DNA of 64,000 nt from Flavobacteriales bacterium (GTDB lineage: Bacteria; Bacteroidota; Bacteroidia; Flavobacteriales_F; PHOS-HE28), in the NCBI GenBank assembly GCA_016721825.1, contig JADKHI010000002.1:1-64000 (forward strand), read 5' to 3'. This document shows, piece by piece, positions 53,377-62,412 of the stretch. Under the pieces are notes generated by a model. The model made no database searches and had not been told where the DNA came from. It saw only the letters and a program-made list of their open reading frames with translations. The translations under genes and the position numbers were made by a program. The first letter of the stretch is position 1. The number at the start of each line of letters is the position of its first letter.

Positions 53377-55824
53377 ATGAGCGACATCCTCAATAACGAG
53401 AACCTGTTCAGTTCCGAGGCCCTGGAGAACGAGACCGAGCTGATCCCCCTGATCACTGCGGAGGACGAAGAGCAGATGAACGCGGAGACCACTCCGCCCG
53501 AGCTACCGATCCTGCCGTTGCGCAACACGGTGCTCTTCCCCGGCGTGGTCATCCCCATCACTGTGGGGCGCGATCGCAGCATCCGTCTGATCCAGGAAGT
53601 GTACCGCGGCAACCGCACCTTGGGCGTGGTAAGCCAGATGGACTCCCGCATCGAGGAGCCCAACGCGGAAGACCTCAACCGCATCGGCACCATCGCCACG
53701 ATCATTCGCATGTTGCGCATGCCCGATGGCAGTACCACCGCCATCATCCAAGGCAAGAAGCGCTTCGAGATCATGGAGATGGTGAAGATCGACCCCTTCT
53801 TCACGGCCAAGGTGAAGGAGTTCGCGGAGATCCGCCCCGCCAAGGACGATAAGGAGTTCGACGCGCTGGTGAGCACGTTGAAGGACCTGGCCATGCGCAT
53901 CATCAAGGCCAATCCGAACATACCCACCGAGGCCGGCTTCGCGATCAAGAACATTGACAGCCCGAGCTTCCTGGTGAATTTCATCAGCAGCAACATGAAC
54001 GCCGAGGTGGCCGAGAAGCAGAAGATGCTCGAGGTGGCCGACCTCCGCGAACGCGCCGGCCTTTTGCTCCAGCACCTCACCAAGGAGCTGCAGATGCTGG
54101 AGATGAAGAACGAGATCCAGAGCAAGGTGCGCACCGAGGTGGATCGCCAGCAACGTGAGTACTTCCTGCATCAGCAGATGAAGACCATCCAGGACGAACT
54201 GGGCGGTAACCCCATCGAGCAGGAGATCGAGGAGATGCGCGCCAAGGCCGCCAAGAAGAAGTGGACGAAGAAGGTGAACGAGATCTTCTACAAGGAGCTC
54301 AACAAGCTGGGTCGCATGAATCCGGCCGGTGCGGAATTCAGTGTGCAGACCAACTACGTGCAGCTGCTGCTCGAACTTCCTTGGGGCGAATACACCTCCG
54401 ATAAGTTCGATCTCAGGAACGCGCAGAAGATCCTGGACCGCGATCACTTCGGTCTGGACAAGGTGAAGGAGCGCATCATCGAGCACCTCGCCGTGTTGAA
54501 GCTCAAGGGCGACATGAAGGCGCCGATCATCTGCCTCTACGGCCCTCCTGGTGTAGGCAAGACCAGCCTCGGCAAGAGCATGGCTGAAGCCCTCGGACGC
54601 AAGTACGTGCGCATGAGCCTGGGTGGCCTGCACGACGAAGCGGAGATCCGCGGACACCGGAAGACCTACATCGGCGCCATGCCAGGTCGCCTGATCCAGA
54701 GCCTGAAGAAGGCCGGTACCAGCAACCCGCTCTTCGTGCTCGACGAGATCGACAAGGTGGGCAAGGACTTCCACGGCGACCCTGCCAGCGCGTTGCTCGA
54801 AGTGCTCGATCCCGAGCAGAACAGCCACTTCTACGACAACTACGTGGAAGTGGAGTACGACCTGAGCCGCGTGATGTTCGTGGCCACGGCCAACAGCCTG
54901 AGCACCATTCACCCGGCCCTTCGTGATCGCATGGAGATCATTGAGGTGAACGGCTATACCGAGGAGGAGAAGCTCGAGATCGCCATCCGCCACCTCTTGC
55001 CCAAGCAGTTCACGGAGAACGGCATCAAGCCCAAGCAACTGAAGCTGGCGCCCGGACTGCTGCAGGCCATCATCGAACAGTACACGGACGAGAGCGGGGT
55101 ACGTACGCTGGAAAAACGGATCGCGAAACTGGTTCGCTACCGCGCCAAGCAGATCGCCCTGAAGGAGAAGTACAGCATCACCATCGGCGTCAACGACCTG
55201 GTGAAGATCTACGGGCCCAGCCACGCCCGCGACAAGTACCAGGGCAACGATGTGGCCGGCGTGGTCACCGGACTGGCCTGGACGCCCACGGGTGGCGACA
55301 TCCTCTTCATCGAGACCAGCATCACCAAAGGTGAAGGCAAGCTCACGCTGACGGGCAACCTGGGCGATGTGATGAAGGAGAGCGCCATCATCGCATTGGA
55401 ATACCTGAAGGCCCACAGTGACATCGTTGGCATCGATGCTGAGGTGTTCAAGCGCTGGAACGTTCACGTGCACGTACCGGAAGGCGCCACGCCGAAGGAT
55501 GGTCCTTCAGCCGGCATCACCATGCTGACTAGCATCGCCAGCGCCTTCACGCAGCAGAAGGTGCGCAAGTTCACCGCCATGACCGGCGAGATCACACTGC
55601 GAGGCCGTGTGCTGCCCGTGGGTGGCATCAAGGAGAAGATCCTCGCTGCCAAGCGTGCCGGCATCAAGGAGATCATCCTCAGCGCCGACAACCGCAAGGA
55701 CATCGAGGACATCGACGCGCGCTACACCAAGGGTATGCGCTTCACGTATGTGAGCGAGATGATCGAAGTGGTGAAGCACGCCTTGCTGAAAGAGAAAGTG
55801 GAGAACGCCCTGAAAGTGGCGTGA
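53377..55824 (+). CDS. lon: ATP-dependent protease Lon
   Basis: 815 residues, typical LonA. The N-terminal substrate-binding domain begins LPILPLRNTVLFPGVVIP. The AAA+ domain has Walker A GPPGVGKTSLGK (about residue 390) and Walker B LFVLDEIDKVG (about 450). The protease domain has catalytic Ser in DGPSAGITM (about residue 711) and Lys in GGIKEK (about 752-754). It degrades misfolded and regulatory proteins in the cytosol. It is monocistronic between its own promoter and a strong terminator. Confidence 0.97.
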   Translation: MSDILNNENLFSSEALENETELIPLITAEDEEQMNAETTPPELPILPLRNTVLFPGVVIPITVGRDRSIRLIQEVYRGNRTLGVVSQMDSRIEEPNAEDLNRIGTIATIIRMLRMPDGSTTAIIQGKKRFEIMEMVKIDPFFTAKVKEFAEIRPAKDDKEFDALVSTLKDLAMRIIKANPNIPTEAGFAIKNIDSPSFLVNFISSNMNAEVAEKQKMLEVADLRERAGLLLQHLTKELQMLEMKNEIQSKVRTEVDRQQREYFLHQQMKTIQDELGGNPIEQEIEEMRAKAAKKKWTKKVNEIFYKELNKLGRMNPAGAEFSVQTNYVQLLLELPWGEYTSDKFDLRNAQKILDRDHFGLDKVKERIIEHLAVLKLKGDMKAPIICLYGPPGVGKTSLGKSMAEALGRKYVRMSLGGLHDEAEIRGHRKTYIGAMPGRLIQSLKKAGTSNPLFVLDEIDKVGKDFHGDPASALLEVLDPEQNSHFYDNYVEVEYDLSRVMFVATANSLSTIHPALRDRMEIIEVNGYTEEEKLEIAIRHLLPKQFTENGIKPKQLKLAPGLLQAIIEQYTDESGVRTLEKRIAKLVRYRAKQIALKEKYSITIGVNDLVKIYGPSHARDKYQGNDVAGVVTGLAWTPTGGDILFIETSITKGEGKLTLTGNLGDVMKESAIIALEYLKAHSDIVGIDAEVFKRWNVHVHVPEGATPKDGPSAGITMLTSIASAFTQQKVRKFTAMTGEITLRGRVLPVGGIKEKILAAKRAGIKEIILSADNRKDIEDIDARYTKGMRFTYVSEMIEVVKHALLKEKVENALKVA

Positions 55825-55844
55825 TCGCCGACCACAGGAATTGG

Positions 55845-55873
55845 AAAGCCCCCCGAGACCCGGGGGGCTTTTT
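55845..55873 (+). terminator. Rho-independent terminator of lon
   Basis: AAGCCCCCCG and CCGGGGGGCTT pair around a 4-nt loop (agac) and are followed by TTTT. It lies about 20 bp after the Lon stop and 17 bp before the convergent porin stop, so it may serve both. Confidence 0.88.
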
Positions 55874-55889
55874 CGTGGGCCATGGCCGG

Positions 55890-57110
55890 TCAGAAGTTGA
55901 ACTGGCCTTGGATGCGCAGGAGTTGGCCCACCTGCGCATTGTCCGGTTTGATGTGGTCCTCGAAGGTGCGGTCGCCCCAGTAGTACTCACACACCAGTTC
56001 GAAGTTCTTGTTGGGCTGCCACTCGATACCGGCCTCGAAGTCGTTCACCGTGTAGCTGCGGGCATCCAACTCGTGCTTCTTGCCGCCATCGTACACCTGG
56101 TAGCGGGCGAAGGGGAAGAACGTGTGGTGCTTCACCTTGAGCCGATAGCTCAACGTCACGAATCCACCGCTCAGGTCTTTGGTCTCGATACTGTCCGTCG
56201 CAGGGTTATACTCGGGCCCGCGGCCCACGTTGTATTCCGCCAGCAGGCCGAAAGGACGGGGATATAGGTTCACCGATCCCACCATGCGCTCATCCATGTA
56301 ATTCCAATCGGTACTGCCTTTGACACCAGGACTGCGCTGGTCGGAGGTCACCACATACTTGCCGGTGTACCCGGCCGCCGACGTCTCCAGGATCTGCTCG
56401 CCCAAGGCGAACGGCCAGGTGATGCGGGCCACCGTGTGAAGGACGTCGTTGGCCTCGGGCCTGTTCGCGGTCTGGCCGTTGTACACGCCAAAGGCGACCA
56501 CGCCGTAGTCACCGCTTCCCTTCAGGCCCTCGTCGACCAACATCTTGAACCGGTCCCGGATGCGGGCTGGGGCCCAATACAGGAAGGCGCCCAGGTCGCG
56601 CTCGTTGCTGTTGGCGCTGTTCGTGGGGTCGGCCCGGTCCAGCGGCAGTCGGTTCTGGCTGCTTTGCATGTTCTCGAAGCTATACGGCACCTTGCTCTGT
56701 CCGAGACGAACACGGAATTCGTTCTTCGGGTCCAGTCCCAGGTCCACATACCAGTCGCGAAGCTGCGCCACGTGCTGCGTGGTGCCGGCCGAACTGGCGA
56801 AGTCAGGCTGCAAGTAGATGTAGACACGGGGATGTACGTATCCGCTGAAGATGATCCGGGCGCGACGGATGAAGAAGCCACCGTTATCACCCCAGCTCCT
56901 GTCACACTGTTCGCACTTCAGCTGGTCGTTGGTCTCCAACAGCCTGTTGTACCGCACCTGTCCATAGCCGCGGATACTGAAGGTCTCGTACCAAGGCTTT
57001 TTTGGGGCCACGGGCTTGGCCTTGACGGTGTCAGTGGGCAGCGCACCCGGCTGTTGGGCGACCACGGGAGCCGCGCACAGAAGCAGGGCGAACGAGAGAG
57101 AGCGGAGCAT
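55890..57110 (-). CDS. OprO/OprP-like phosphate-selective porin
   Basis: 406 residues. Signal peptide MLRSLSFALLLCAAPVVAQQ. A 16-strand-type beta barrel follows, with alternating aromatic strands (SIRGYGQVRYNR, NGGFFIRRARIIFSGYVHPRVYIYLQPDF, EFRVRLGQSKVPYSFENMQSSQ) and the C-terminal aromatic ending GQFNF. These features fit the porin O/P family, outer-membrane channels for phosphate or polyphosphate. Paired cysteines in LKCEQCDRSWG are unusual for a barrel. The nearby PiT operon suggests phosphate uptake, but the genes are not linked. Confidence 0.85.
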   Translation of the reverse strand: MLRSLSFALLLCAAPVVAQQPGALPTDTVKAKPVAPKKPWYETFSIRGYGQVRYNRLLETNDQLKCEQCDRSWGDNGGFFIRRARIIFSGYVHPRVYIYLQPDFASSAGTTQHVAQLRDWYVDLGLDPKNEFRVRLGQSKVPYSFENMQSSQNRLPLDRADPTNSANSNERDLGAFLYWAPARIRDRFKMLVDEGLKGSGDYGVVAFGVYNGQTANRPEANDVLHTVARITWPFALGEQILETSAAGYTGKYVVTSDQRSPGVKGSTDWNYMDERMVGSVNLYPRPFGLLAEYNVGRGPEYNPATDSIETKDLSGGFVTLSYRLKVKHHTFFPFARYQVYDGGKKHELDARSYTVNDFEAGIEWQPNKNFELVCEYYWGDRTFEDHIKPDNAQVGQLLRIQGQFNF

Positions 57111-57315
57111 CTTGTTCTGTTAAGATCCAGCGACGAAGAAATTACCAGAACATTATCTCACTGTTAAACGGGTTAACATGGGCTTAATACAAGGCTATGG
57201 AACCCTTGTCAGGCATGGGAACCGGCCGGTGATGGAGGTCCGCGGTATTTTCGGAACCCTTCATGGTCAAGGCCGATCGTGCTCTTTTCCGCGTGACCCC
57301 GATCTTGCACCGCCC

Positions 57316-58542
57316 ATGGACCCTCGTTCGATCCGCATCGCTGACGTTACCTACACGCTGCCCGCAGAGCGCATTGCCCCGCATCCTTTGCCACAGCGGG
57401 AAGCCAGCCGTTTGCTGGTGTATCGCGACGGCACGATCAGGGACCGGCACTTTCACGATCTCCCCGACCTGCTTCCGCCAGCGGCCCTGCTGGTGATGAA
57501 CGACACGCGCGTGGTGAACGCCCGGCTGCACTTCACCAAGGACACCGGTGCGCGCATTGAGGTGTTCTGCTTGGAACCCGATGGCGGTGGTCCGGTGGAG
57601 GAAGCCTATCGGAGCACCGGCGAAGTGCGTTGGCGTTGCACCTTGGGGAATGCGAAACGCTGGAAGCACGGTCCTTTGGGTCACATGTTCCGCTCGTCAC
57701 TCGGCGATGTCCAGCTCTTTGCCGAACGGCTTCCAGAGCAAGGGGAGGGAGCCTTGGTACGTTTCACCTGGGTACCCGAGACCTTGACCTTCGCAGAAGT
57801 GCTGCATCGTGCGGGGGAGGTTCCGCTACCACCCTACATGAACCGGGAAGCTGCTGTTGCGGACAGTGAACGCTACCAAACGGTCTATGCACGGCATGAG
57901 GGTTCCGTAGCCGCGCCGACCGCAGGCTTGCACTTCACTCCAGCGGTGTTGGAGGCATTGCAGGCAAAGGGCATCACGCCTGCCCATGTAACACTGCATG
58001 TAGGCGCCGGTACCTTCCGTCCGGTACATGCCGAGACCATGGCGGGCCACACCATGCATCAGGAGCGGATCCAGGTGGCGCGTTCCGTGGTGGAACAGTT
58101 GCGTGATGCCGTGGGTGCGCGCCCCCTCGTGGTCACCGGCACCACCAGCTTGCGGACCTTGGAGAGCCTCTATTGGCATGGCGCGCGGGTCTTGGGCGGT
58201 TCTGACCCGGAGGAACTGGACGTGACCCAATGGGAACCTTACAGCAGGGATCCTGAAGAGCAACCAGGAACCCGGGAAGCCCTTTCAGCAGTGCTCCGCT
58301 GGATGGATGACCGCGAGTTGGATGAGGTGATGGGCAGTACACGCCTGCTGATCGCGCCGGGCTATCGCGTGCGGCTGGCCGATGCGTTGATCACCAATTT
58401 CCACCAGCCTGGCAGCACCTTGCTGTTGCTGGTCGCGGCCTTCGTGGGGCCCGATTGGCATCGCATCTACGACCACGCGCTGGCCAACGACTACCGCTTC
58501 CTCAGCTACGGCGATAGCTCCTTGCTTTTCCGTGGACAATAG
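57316..58542 (+). CDS. queA: S-adenosylmethionine:tRNA ribosyltransferase-isomerase (QueA)
   Basis: 408 residues from ATG 57316; the open frame begins earlier, but this start gives the family N-terminus. Motifs: LPAERIAPHPLPQREASRLL, NDTRVVNARL, AAPTAGLHFTPAVLEAL, HVGAGTFRPV, TNFHQPGSTLLLLVAAFVG. It transfers the ribosyl group of SAM to preQ1-tRNA to make epoxyqueuosine. It is slightly longer than E. coli QueA because of inserts near residues 80-110 and 300. Confidence 0.95.
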   Translation: MDPRSIRIADVTYTLPAERIAPHPLPQREASRLLVYRDGTIRDRHFHDLPDLLPPAALLVMNDTRVVNARLHFTKDTGARIEVFCLEPDGGGPVEEAYRSTGEVRWRCTLGNAKRWKHGPLGHMFRSSLGDVQLFAERLPEQGEGALVRFTWVPETLTFAEVLHRAGEVPLPPYMNREAAVADSERYQTVYARHEGSVAAPTAGLHFTPAVLEALQAKGITPAHVTLHVGAGTFRPVHAETMAGHTMHQERIQVARSVVEQLRDAVGARPLVVTGTTSLRTLESLYWHGARVLGGSDPEELDVTQWEPYSRDPEEQPGTREALSAVLRWMDDRELDEVMGSTRLLIAPGYRVRLADALITNFHQPGSTLLLLVAAFVGPDWHRIYDHALANDYRFLSYGDSSLLFRGQ

Positions 58543-58550
58543 GGCGCGGC

Positions 58551-58558
58551 TATCTTGC
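58551..58558 (+). promoter_or_regulatory. Possible -7 element before porQ
   Basis: TATCTTGC resembles TAnnTTTG and lies 22 nt before the porQ ATG. It overlaps the region just after the queA stop, so porQ may have its own promoter. Confidence 0.35.
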
Positions 58559-58572
58559 GTTCCGATACGCGC

Positions 58573-59628
58573 ATGATCCACCGTTCCCATTTCCTTCTCT
58601 GCTCGGCGCTGTTGCTCGGCGGGGGCTCACAAGCCCAGTTGGGTGGCAGTAGCATTTTCCGGATCCTGGACATCCCCAGTTCCGCGCGCATCGCCGGTCT
58701 TGGCGGCAACCAGATGGCCGTGTTGGACAACGACCTCAACCTGGGCCTTTTCAATCCGGCCTTGCTGAACCGCGAGATGAGCCAGCAGGTCAGCCTCAGC
58801 TACCTGCCCTACATCGACGGCATCAACATGGGTTATGCCAGCTACGGCCAGCACTTCGACTCGCTGAACACCACCTTCAGCGGCATGGTGCAATACGTCG
58901 ACTACGGCACCTTCACCCGCCGCGATGAGACCGGGGCCGACCTCGGGACCTTCCACGCGGGCGAGTACGTGGTGCAGGTGGGTGGCGCCCGCGCCATCGA
59001 CAGCCTGTTCAGCGTGGGTATGAACGTGAAGTACCTGAGCTCCCAGCTGGAGAACTACCGCGCGAACGGAGTGGCCTTCGATGTGGGTGGTGTCTTCAAC
59101 AAGCGCTCCGCCGGGCTCACCATCAGCGCCATGGTGCGTAACCTAGGCGCCGTGTTCTCCACCTACACCGACCAGAAGGAGAAGCTGCCCTACCAAGTAC
59201 AGTTGGGCACCACCTACAAGTTCAAGCACGCCCCCTTCCGCCTCGGACTGATGCTGGAGAACCTCCAGCGCTGGGACCTGAGCTACGCCGACCCCAACGC
59301 CGACGTGCAGATCGATCCAACGACGGGCGACCCCATCGAGAACAAGGTGACCACGGGCGAGAAGGCGATGCTACATGTGATCCCCAACGTGGAGATCCTG
59401 CTGGGCAAGAACTTCATGATCCGCGCGGGCTACAACTACCGCCGTCGTCAGGAGCTGAGCATCGCCGGCAAGCCCGGACTTTCGGGTGTATCCTTCGGCG
59501 TCGGGGTGAAGGTGAGCAAGCTGCACCTGAGCTACGGCTACACGCAGTTCAACCCGGCCGGGGCCAGCAACACCATCACGCTGGCAGTGCGCTTCGGGGA
59601 ATTGAAGGCCGCACCGCCCAAGCAATAG
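58573..59628 (+). CDS. porQ: Type IX secretion system protein PorQ
   Basis: 351 residues. Signal peptide MIHRSHFLLCSALLLGGGSQA. Then the PorQ opening SSIFRILDIPSSARIAGLGGNQMAVLDNDLNLGLFNPALLN and a FadL-like beta barrel (FHAGEYVVQVGGARAID, AGLTISAMVRNLGAVF, YQVQLGTTYKFKHAPFRLGL, LSGVSFGVGVKVSKLHLSYGYT). PorQ is an outer-membrane component needed by T9SS. The position directly before cytidylate kinase is usual in Bacteroidota. Confidence 0.9.
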   Translation: MIHRSHFLLCSALLLGGGSQAQLGGSSIFRILDIPSSARIAGLGGNQMAVLDNDLNLGLFNPALLNREMSQQVSLSYLPYIDGINMGYASYGQHFDSLNTTFSGMVQYVDYGTFTRRDETGADLGTFHAGEYVVQVGGARAIDSLFSVGMNVKYLSSQLENYRANGVAFDVGGVFNKRSAGLTISAMVRNLGAVFSTYTDQKEKLPYQVQLGTTYKFKHAPFRLGLMLENLQRWDLSYADPNADVQIDPTTGDPIENKVTTGEKAMLHVIPNVEILLGKNFMIRAGYNYRRRQELSIAGKPGLSGVSFGVGVKVSKLHLSYGYTQFNPAGASNTITLAVRFGELKAAPPKQ

Positions 59629-59692
59629 GCGGCTTCCGGCTATCTTCACCGCCGCATCAGCCGATCCCGTTCCGGGTGGCCGGGCGCCCCCT

Positions 59693-60394
59693 GTGAAGCG
59701 CATCAACATCGCCATCGACGGCTTCTCTTCCTGCGGGAAAAGCACCCTGGCCAAACAGCTGGCGCATCACCTGCATTACACCTACATCGACAGCGGCGCC
59801 ATGTACCGCGCCGTGGCCCTCTACGTGATCGAGAACGGCCTGGTGATCGATGGTAAGCTGGACAAGCCCAACCTGCTGCGCGTGCTGGACCGCATCCACA
59901 TCGGCTTCAAGCACGACGATGCCACGCAACGCAGCGAGACCTGGCTGGACGGACACAACGTGGAGCATCGCATCCGTGGCATGGAAGTGAGCCGTCATGT
60001 CACGCTCGTAAGCCCCGTGCCGGAGGTGCGCGCCAAGCTCGTCCAGCTTCAGAAGGCCATGGGCCGGGAGCGCGGTGTGGTGATGGATGGACGCGACATC
60101 GGTACCGTCGTGTTCCCTGATGCCGAGGTGAAGTTCTACATGACCGCCCGCCCCGACATCCGCGCCATGCGCCGCTACAACGAGCTCAAGGGAAGAGGAG
60201 TGGTGGTGGACTACGCCAGTGTGCTGGAGAACATCGAGCGTCGTGACGACGACGACCTCAAGCGCGCCGCCGACCCATTGCTGAAGGCTCCCGATGCCTT
60301 CGAGATCGACAACAGCGACCTCACTTCCTCCGAGCAGTTCGACATCGCCCTTGGCCATGTGGTGAAGGCGATCGGCGTGGTGACGGAAGCCTGA
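59693..60394 (+). CDS. cmk: Cytidylate kinase
   Basis: 233 residues. The start is GTG 59693, fixed by the family N-terminus MKRINIAIDGFSSCGKSTLAK, which carries the P loop. Other blocks: YIDSGAMYRAVALY, VVMDGRDIGTVVFPDAEVKFYMTA and LTSSEQFDIAL. It phosphorylates CMP and dCMP in the cytosol. TATCTTCA at 59641 may be its promoter element. No ATG is available nearby. Confidence 0.95.
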   Translation: MKRINIAIDGFSSCGKSTLAKQLAHHLHYTYIDSGAMYRAVALYVIENGLVIDGKLDKPNLLRVLDRIHIGFKHDDATQRSETWLDGHNVEHRIRGMEVSRHVTLVSPVPEVRAKLVQLQKAMGRERGVVMDGRDIGTVVFPDAEVKFYMTARPDIRAMRRYNELKGRGVVVDYASVLENIERRDDDDLKRAADPLLKAPDAFEIDNSDLTSSEQFDIALGHVVKAIGVVTEA

Positions 60395-60408
60395 GGAGAG
60401 CGGATGAC

Positions 60409-60822
60409 TCAAGCCTCAAGCAGGCCCCGCCGAAAGACATCCTCGAACTTCTCGCGCAGCAAGGCGATCAGCTCCGGTTGCATGAAGTCGTATTCATCCG
60501 GGATGTACAGGCACCCGATCGGCTTCTTCTCGTAGAGGTCAGGGAACTTGGAGCGGATGGCGTTCCGGTGGTACTTCTCCATCACCACGATCGCATCGGC
60601 CCATTCCAGGTGCCACTCTTCCAGCACCACTGCCGCCGTCCGGTCCGTTCCCGCGGAATCCACATCGAAGCGCGGGTCGTCCTTGTAGATCTCGTAGGCC
60701 GTGGCGCTGCGCATGCGGTTCACGGTGCAGACGAAGAGGATTTTCGCAGACGCCCTGTTGTCATCGAAATATCCACTTGAGAATGGAGACCAACGCCATC
60801 TTAAATACAAGACCAATACCAA
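60409..60822 (-). CDS. Low-molecular-weight tyrosine-phosphatase-like protein
   Basis: The core starts ASAKILFVCTVNRMRSATAYEIYK and contains the CX5R loop CTVNRMR. AGTDRTAAVVLEEWHLEWADAIVVMEKYH is typical of the short protein tyrosine phosphatase-like family. The C-terminus (IGCLYIPDEYDFMQPELIALLREKF) also fits. The start is doubtful: family members begin just before KILFVC, but here the frame runs upstream through an unrelated hydrophobic stretch to 60822. An ATG at about 60763 is one frame off, suggesting a small indel near the start. Confidence 0.8.
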   Translation of the reverse strand: MVLVLYLRWRWSPFSSGYFDDNRASAKILFVCTVNRMRSATAYEIYKDDPRFDVDSAGTDRTAAVVLEEWHLEWADAIVVMEKYHRNAIRSKFPDLYEKKPIGCLYIPDEYDFMQPELIALLREKFEDVFRRGLLEA

Positions 60823-61020
60823 GGAACCTACCGTTCAAAGACACTTGACCAAAGTCCGTTTAGAGGTGCGATTCCGTCAGAAGAGATGAAGTTGAACCGG
60901 TCGCCGTGAACTCTGCATCGCCCACGATGAAGGATGAACGGGCAAGGCATATTCAGCGAAAGCAGCCTTGTGAGCTGATGAACGACAATGTGCCGTTGGC
61001 AAGAACACGCCAAAAGCCAT

Positions 61021-62244
61021 TCATGCTACAAGCGTATCCAACACCACCAATGGATCCATCCCGCCCTCCACGAACCCCAACACCTTCAACATCACGCGAT
61101 CCAATAAGGTATCCGGGCAGCTGGCGCCGCTGGTGAGGATGATCGTCAGCGGTCGCTTCGTGGGCAACCAGTCATTGGTGGTCTCCAGTTTGTGCGCCGG
61201 GTAGTTGAAGTGCTGGATGGTCTCCGCGCTGAGGATCTCGCCTTCGTCCTTGATGTAGTAGGTGGGGAAGGTCTGCTCCAGCAATTCCACGAGGTGGCTG
61301 GTGTTGCTGCTGTTGTAGCCGCCCACGACGAGGGCCAGGTCGGCTTCGGCCTTCAACAGTTCGTTGGTGGCGTCCTGGTTGTCGTTGGTGGCGTAGCAGA
61401 GCGTGTCGCGCGTGTCGGCGAAATGGGCCTTCAGGTCGGCCTCGCCATGCTTCTGCACCATCACGTTCTTCAAGTGGTCGGCGATGGCCTGCGTCTCGGT
61501 GGCCAGCATGGTGGTCTGGTTCACCACGCCGATGCGCACGAGGTCCTTGGCGGGGTCGAAGCCGGGCGTCGCGCGTGCCGCAAAGAGCTCCTGGAAGCGC
61601 GCCAGTGGCAGTTCGCCGAGGATGATGCGGCCCAGTTCCTGCGTTTCGGCCATGTCCTTCACGATCACGGCGGGTGCGCCTTGGGCGGTGTGGCTGAAGG
61701 TGGCGCGTGTCTCTTCGTGCGCGGCCTTGCCGTGGATCACCACGGAATAGTCCTTCTCCCCGAGCTGTGCGCTTCGGTTCCACACCTTCTCCACGAAGGG
61801 GCAGGTGGTGTTGTACTTCAGCGGGTCGATGCCCAGGGTGCGCAGCTTGGCCTCGGTCTCCAAGGTGGTCCCGAAGGCGGGGATGATCACGATGTCGTCG
61901 GCCTTCAGTTCGCTCCAATCCATGAGCATCTGCCCGTGCGTGTCCTGGATGAAGCGCATGCCCCGGCTGGTGAGGTCGTCGTTCACGGCCGGGTTGTGGA
62001 TCATCTGGCTCAGTAGGAAGATCCGTTTGCCGGGGTTCTCCTCCAATGCCTTGTAGCTGATCTCGATGGCGTTCTCCACGCCGTAGCAGAAGCCGAAGTG
62101 CCGGGCGAACACGAAGCGCACGGGACCCAGGTCCAGCACGGTGGGGCTGAGGTCCTTCTTCTTCGGGTCCTGCGCCTTGCGGAAGGCTTTCAGCCGCCCG
62201 ATCAGGTCGCTGCGGTAGTGGGTGGGGATGGTGAAGGAGCGCAA
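61021..62244 (-). CDS. ispH: 4-hydroxy-3-methylbut-2-enyl diphosphate reductase (IspH)
   Basis: 407 residues, the long Bacteroidota form. The start is TTG 62244 and is supported because MRSFTIPTHYRSDLIGRLK matches the family N-terminus. Fe-S cysteines are in HFGFCYGVENAI, TTCPFVEKVW and DTLCYATNDNQ. Last step of the MEP isoprenoid pathway, making IPP and DMAPP in the cytosol. Another motif, SGASCPDTLLDRV, lies near the end. A TAACTTCG element (62302-62295, minus) may be the promoter. Confidence 0.95.
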   Translation of the reverse strand: MRSFTIPTHYRSDLIGRLKAFRKAQDPKKKDLSPTVLDLGPVRFVFARHFGFCYGVENAIEISYKALEENPGKRIFLLSQMIHNPAVNDDLTSRGMRFIQDTHGQMLMDWSELKADDIVIIPAFGTTLETEAKLRTLGIDPLKYNTTCPFVEKVWNRSAQLGEKDYSVVIHGKAAHEETRATFSHTAQGAPAVIVKDMAETQELGRIILGELPLARFQELFAARATPGFDPAKDLVRIGVVNQTTMLATETQAIADHLKNVMVQKHGEADLKAHFADTRDTLCYATNDNQDATNELLKAEADLALVVGGYNSSNTSHLVELLEQTFPTYYIKDEGEILSAETIQHFNYPAHKLETTNDWLPTKRPLTIILTSGASCPDTLLDRVMLKVLGFVEGGMDPLVVLDTLVA

Positions 62245-62400
62245 GGGCGGTAGGTGGAAATGACGGAACGCGTGAATGCGGAGAATAGCGTCGGCGAAGT
62301 TAGGCCGTGCTGATGCTGGCTTCTCTGCGACGAGGCAACCCCGGCCGCCGGGTCATGGTCTTGAGGCTGTTGTACTACACGGCCGAACCTGGAAGGCCGC

Positions 62401-62408
62401 TAACCTTG
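62401..62408 (+). promoter_or_regulatory. -7 promoter element with 12-nt spacing to ATG
   Basis: TAACCTTG (TAnnTTTG with one mismatch) lies exactly 12 nt before the ATG at 62413, again predicting a leaderless transcript. Confidence 0.5.
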
Positions 62409-62412
62409 CCCG

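Noticed and set aside
53503..55473. A 656-codon open frame antisense to lon
   Set aside because: It is the mirror of a highly conserved gene in GC-rich DNA. It shows no family motif, and its composition (Leu, His, Val, Glu rich) is typical of antisense frames.
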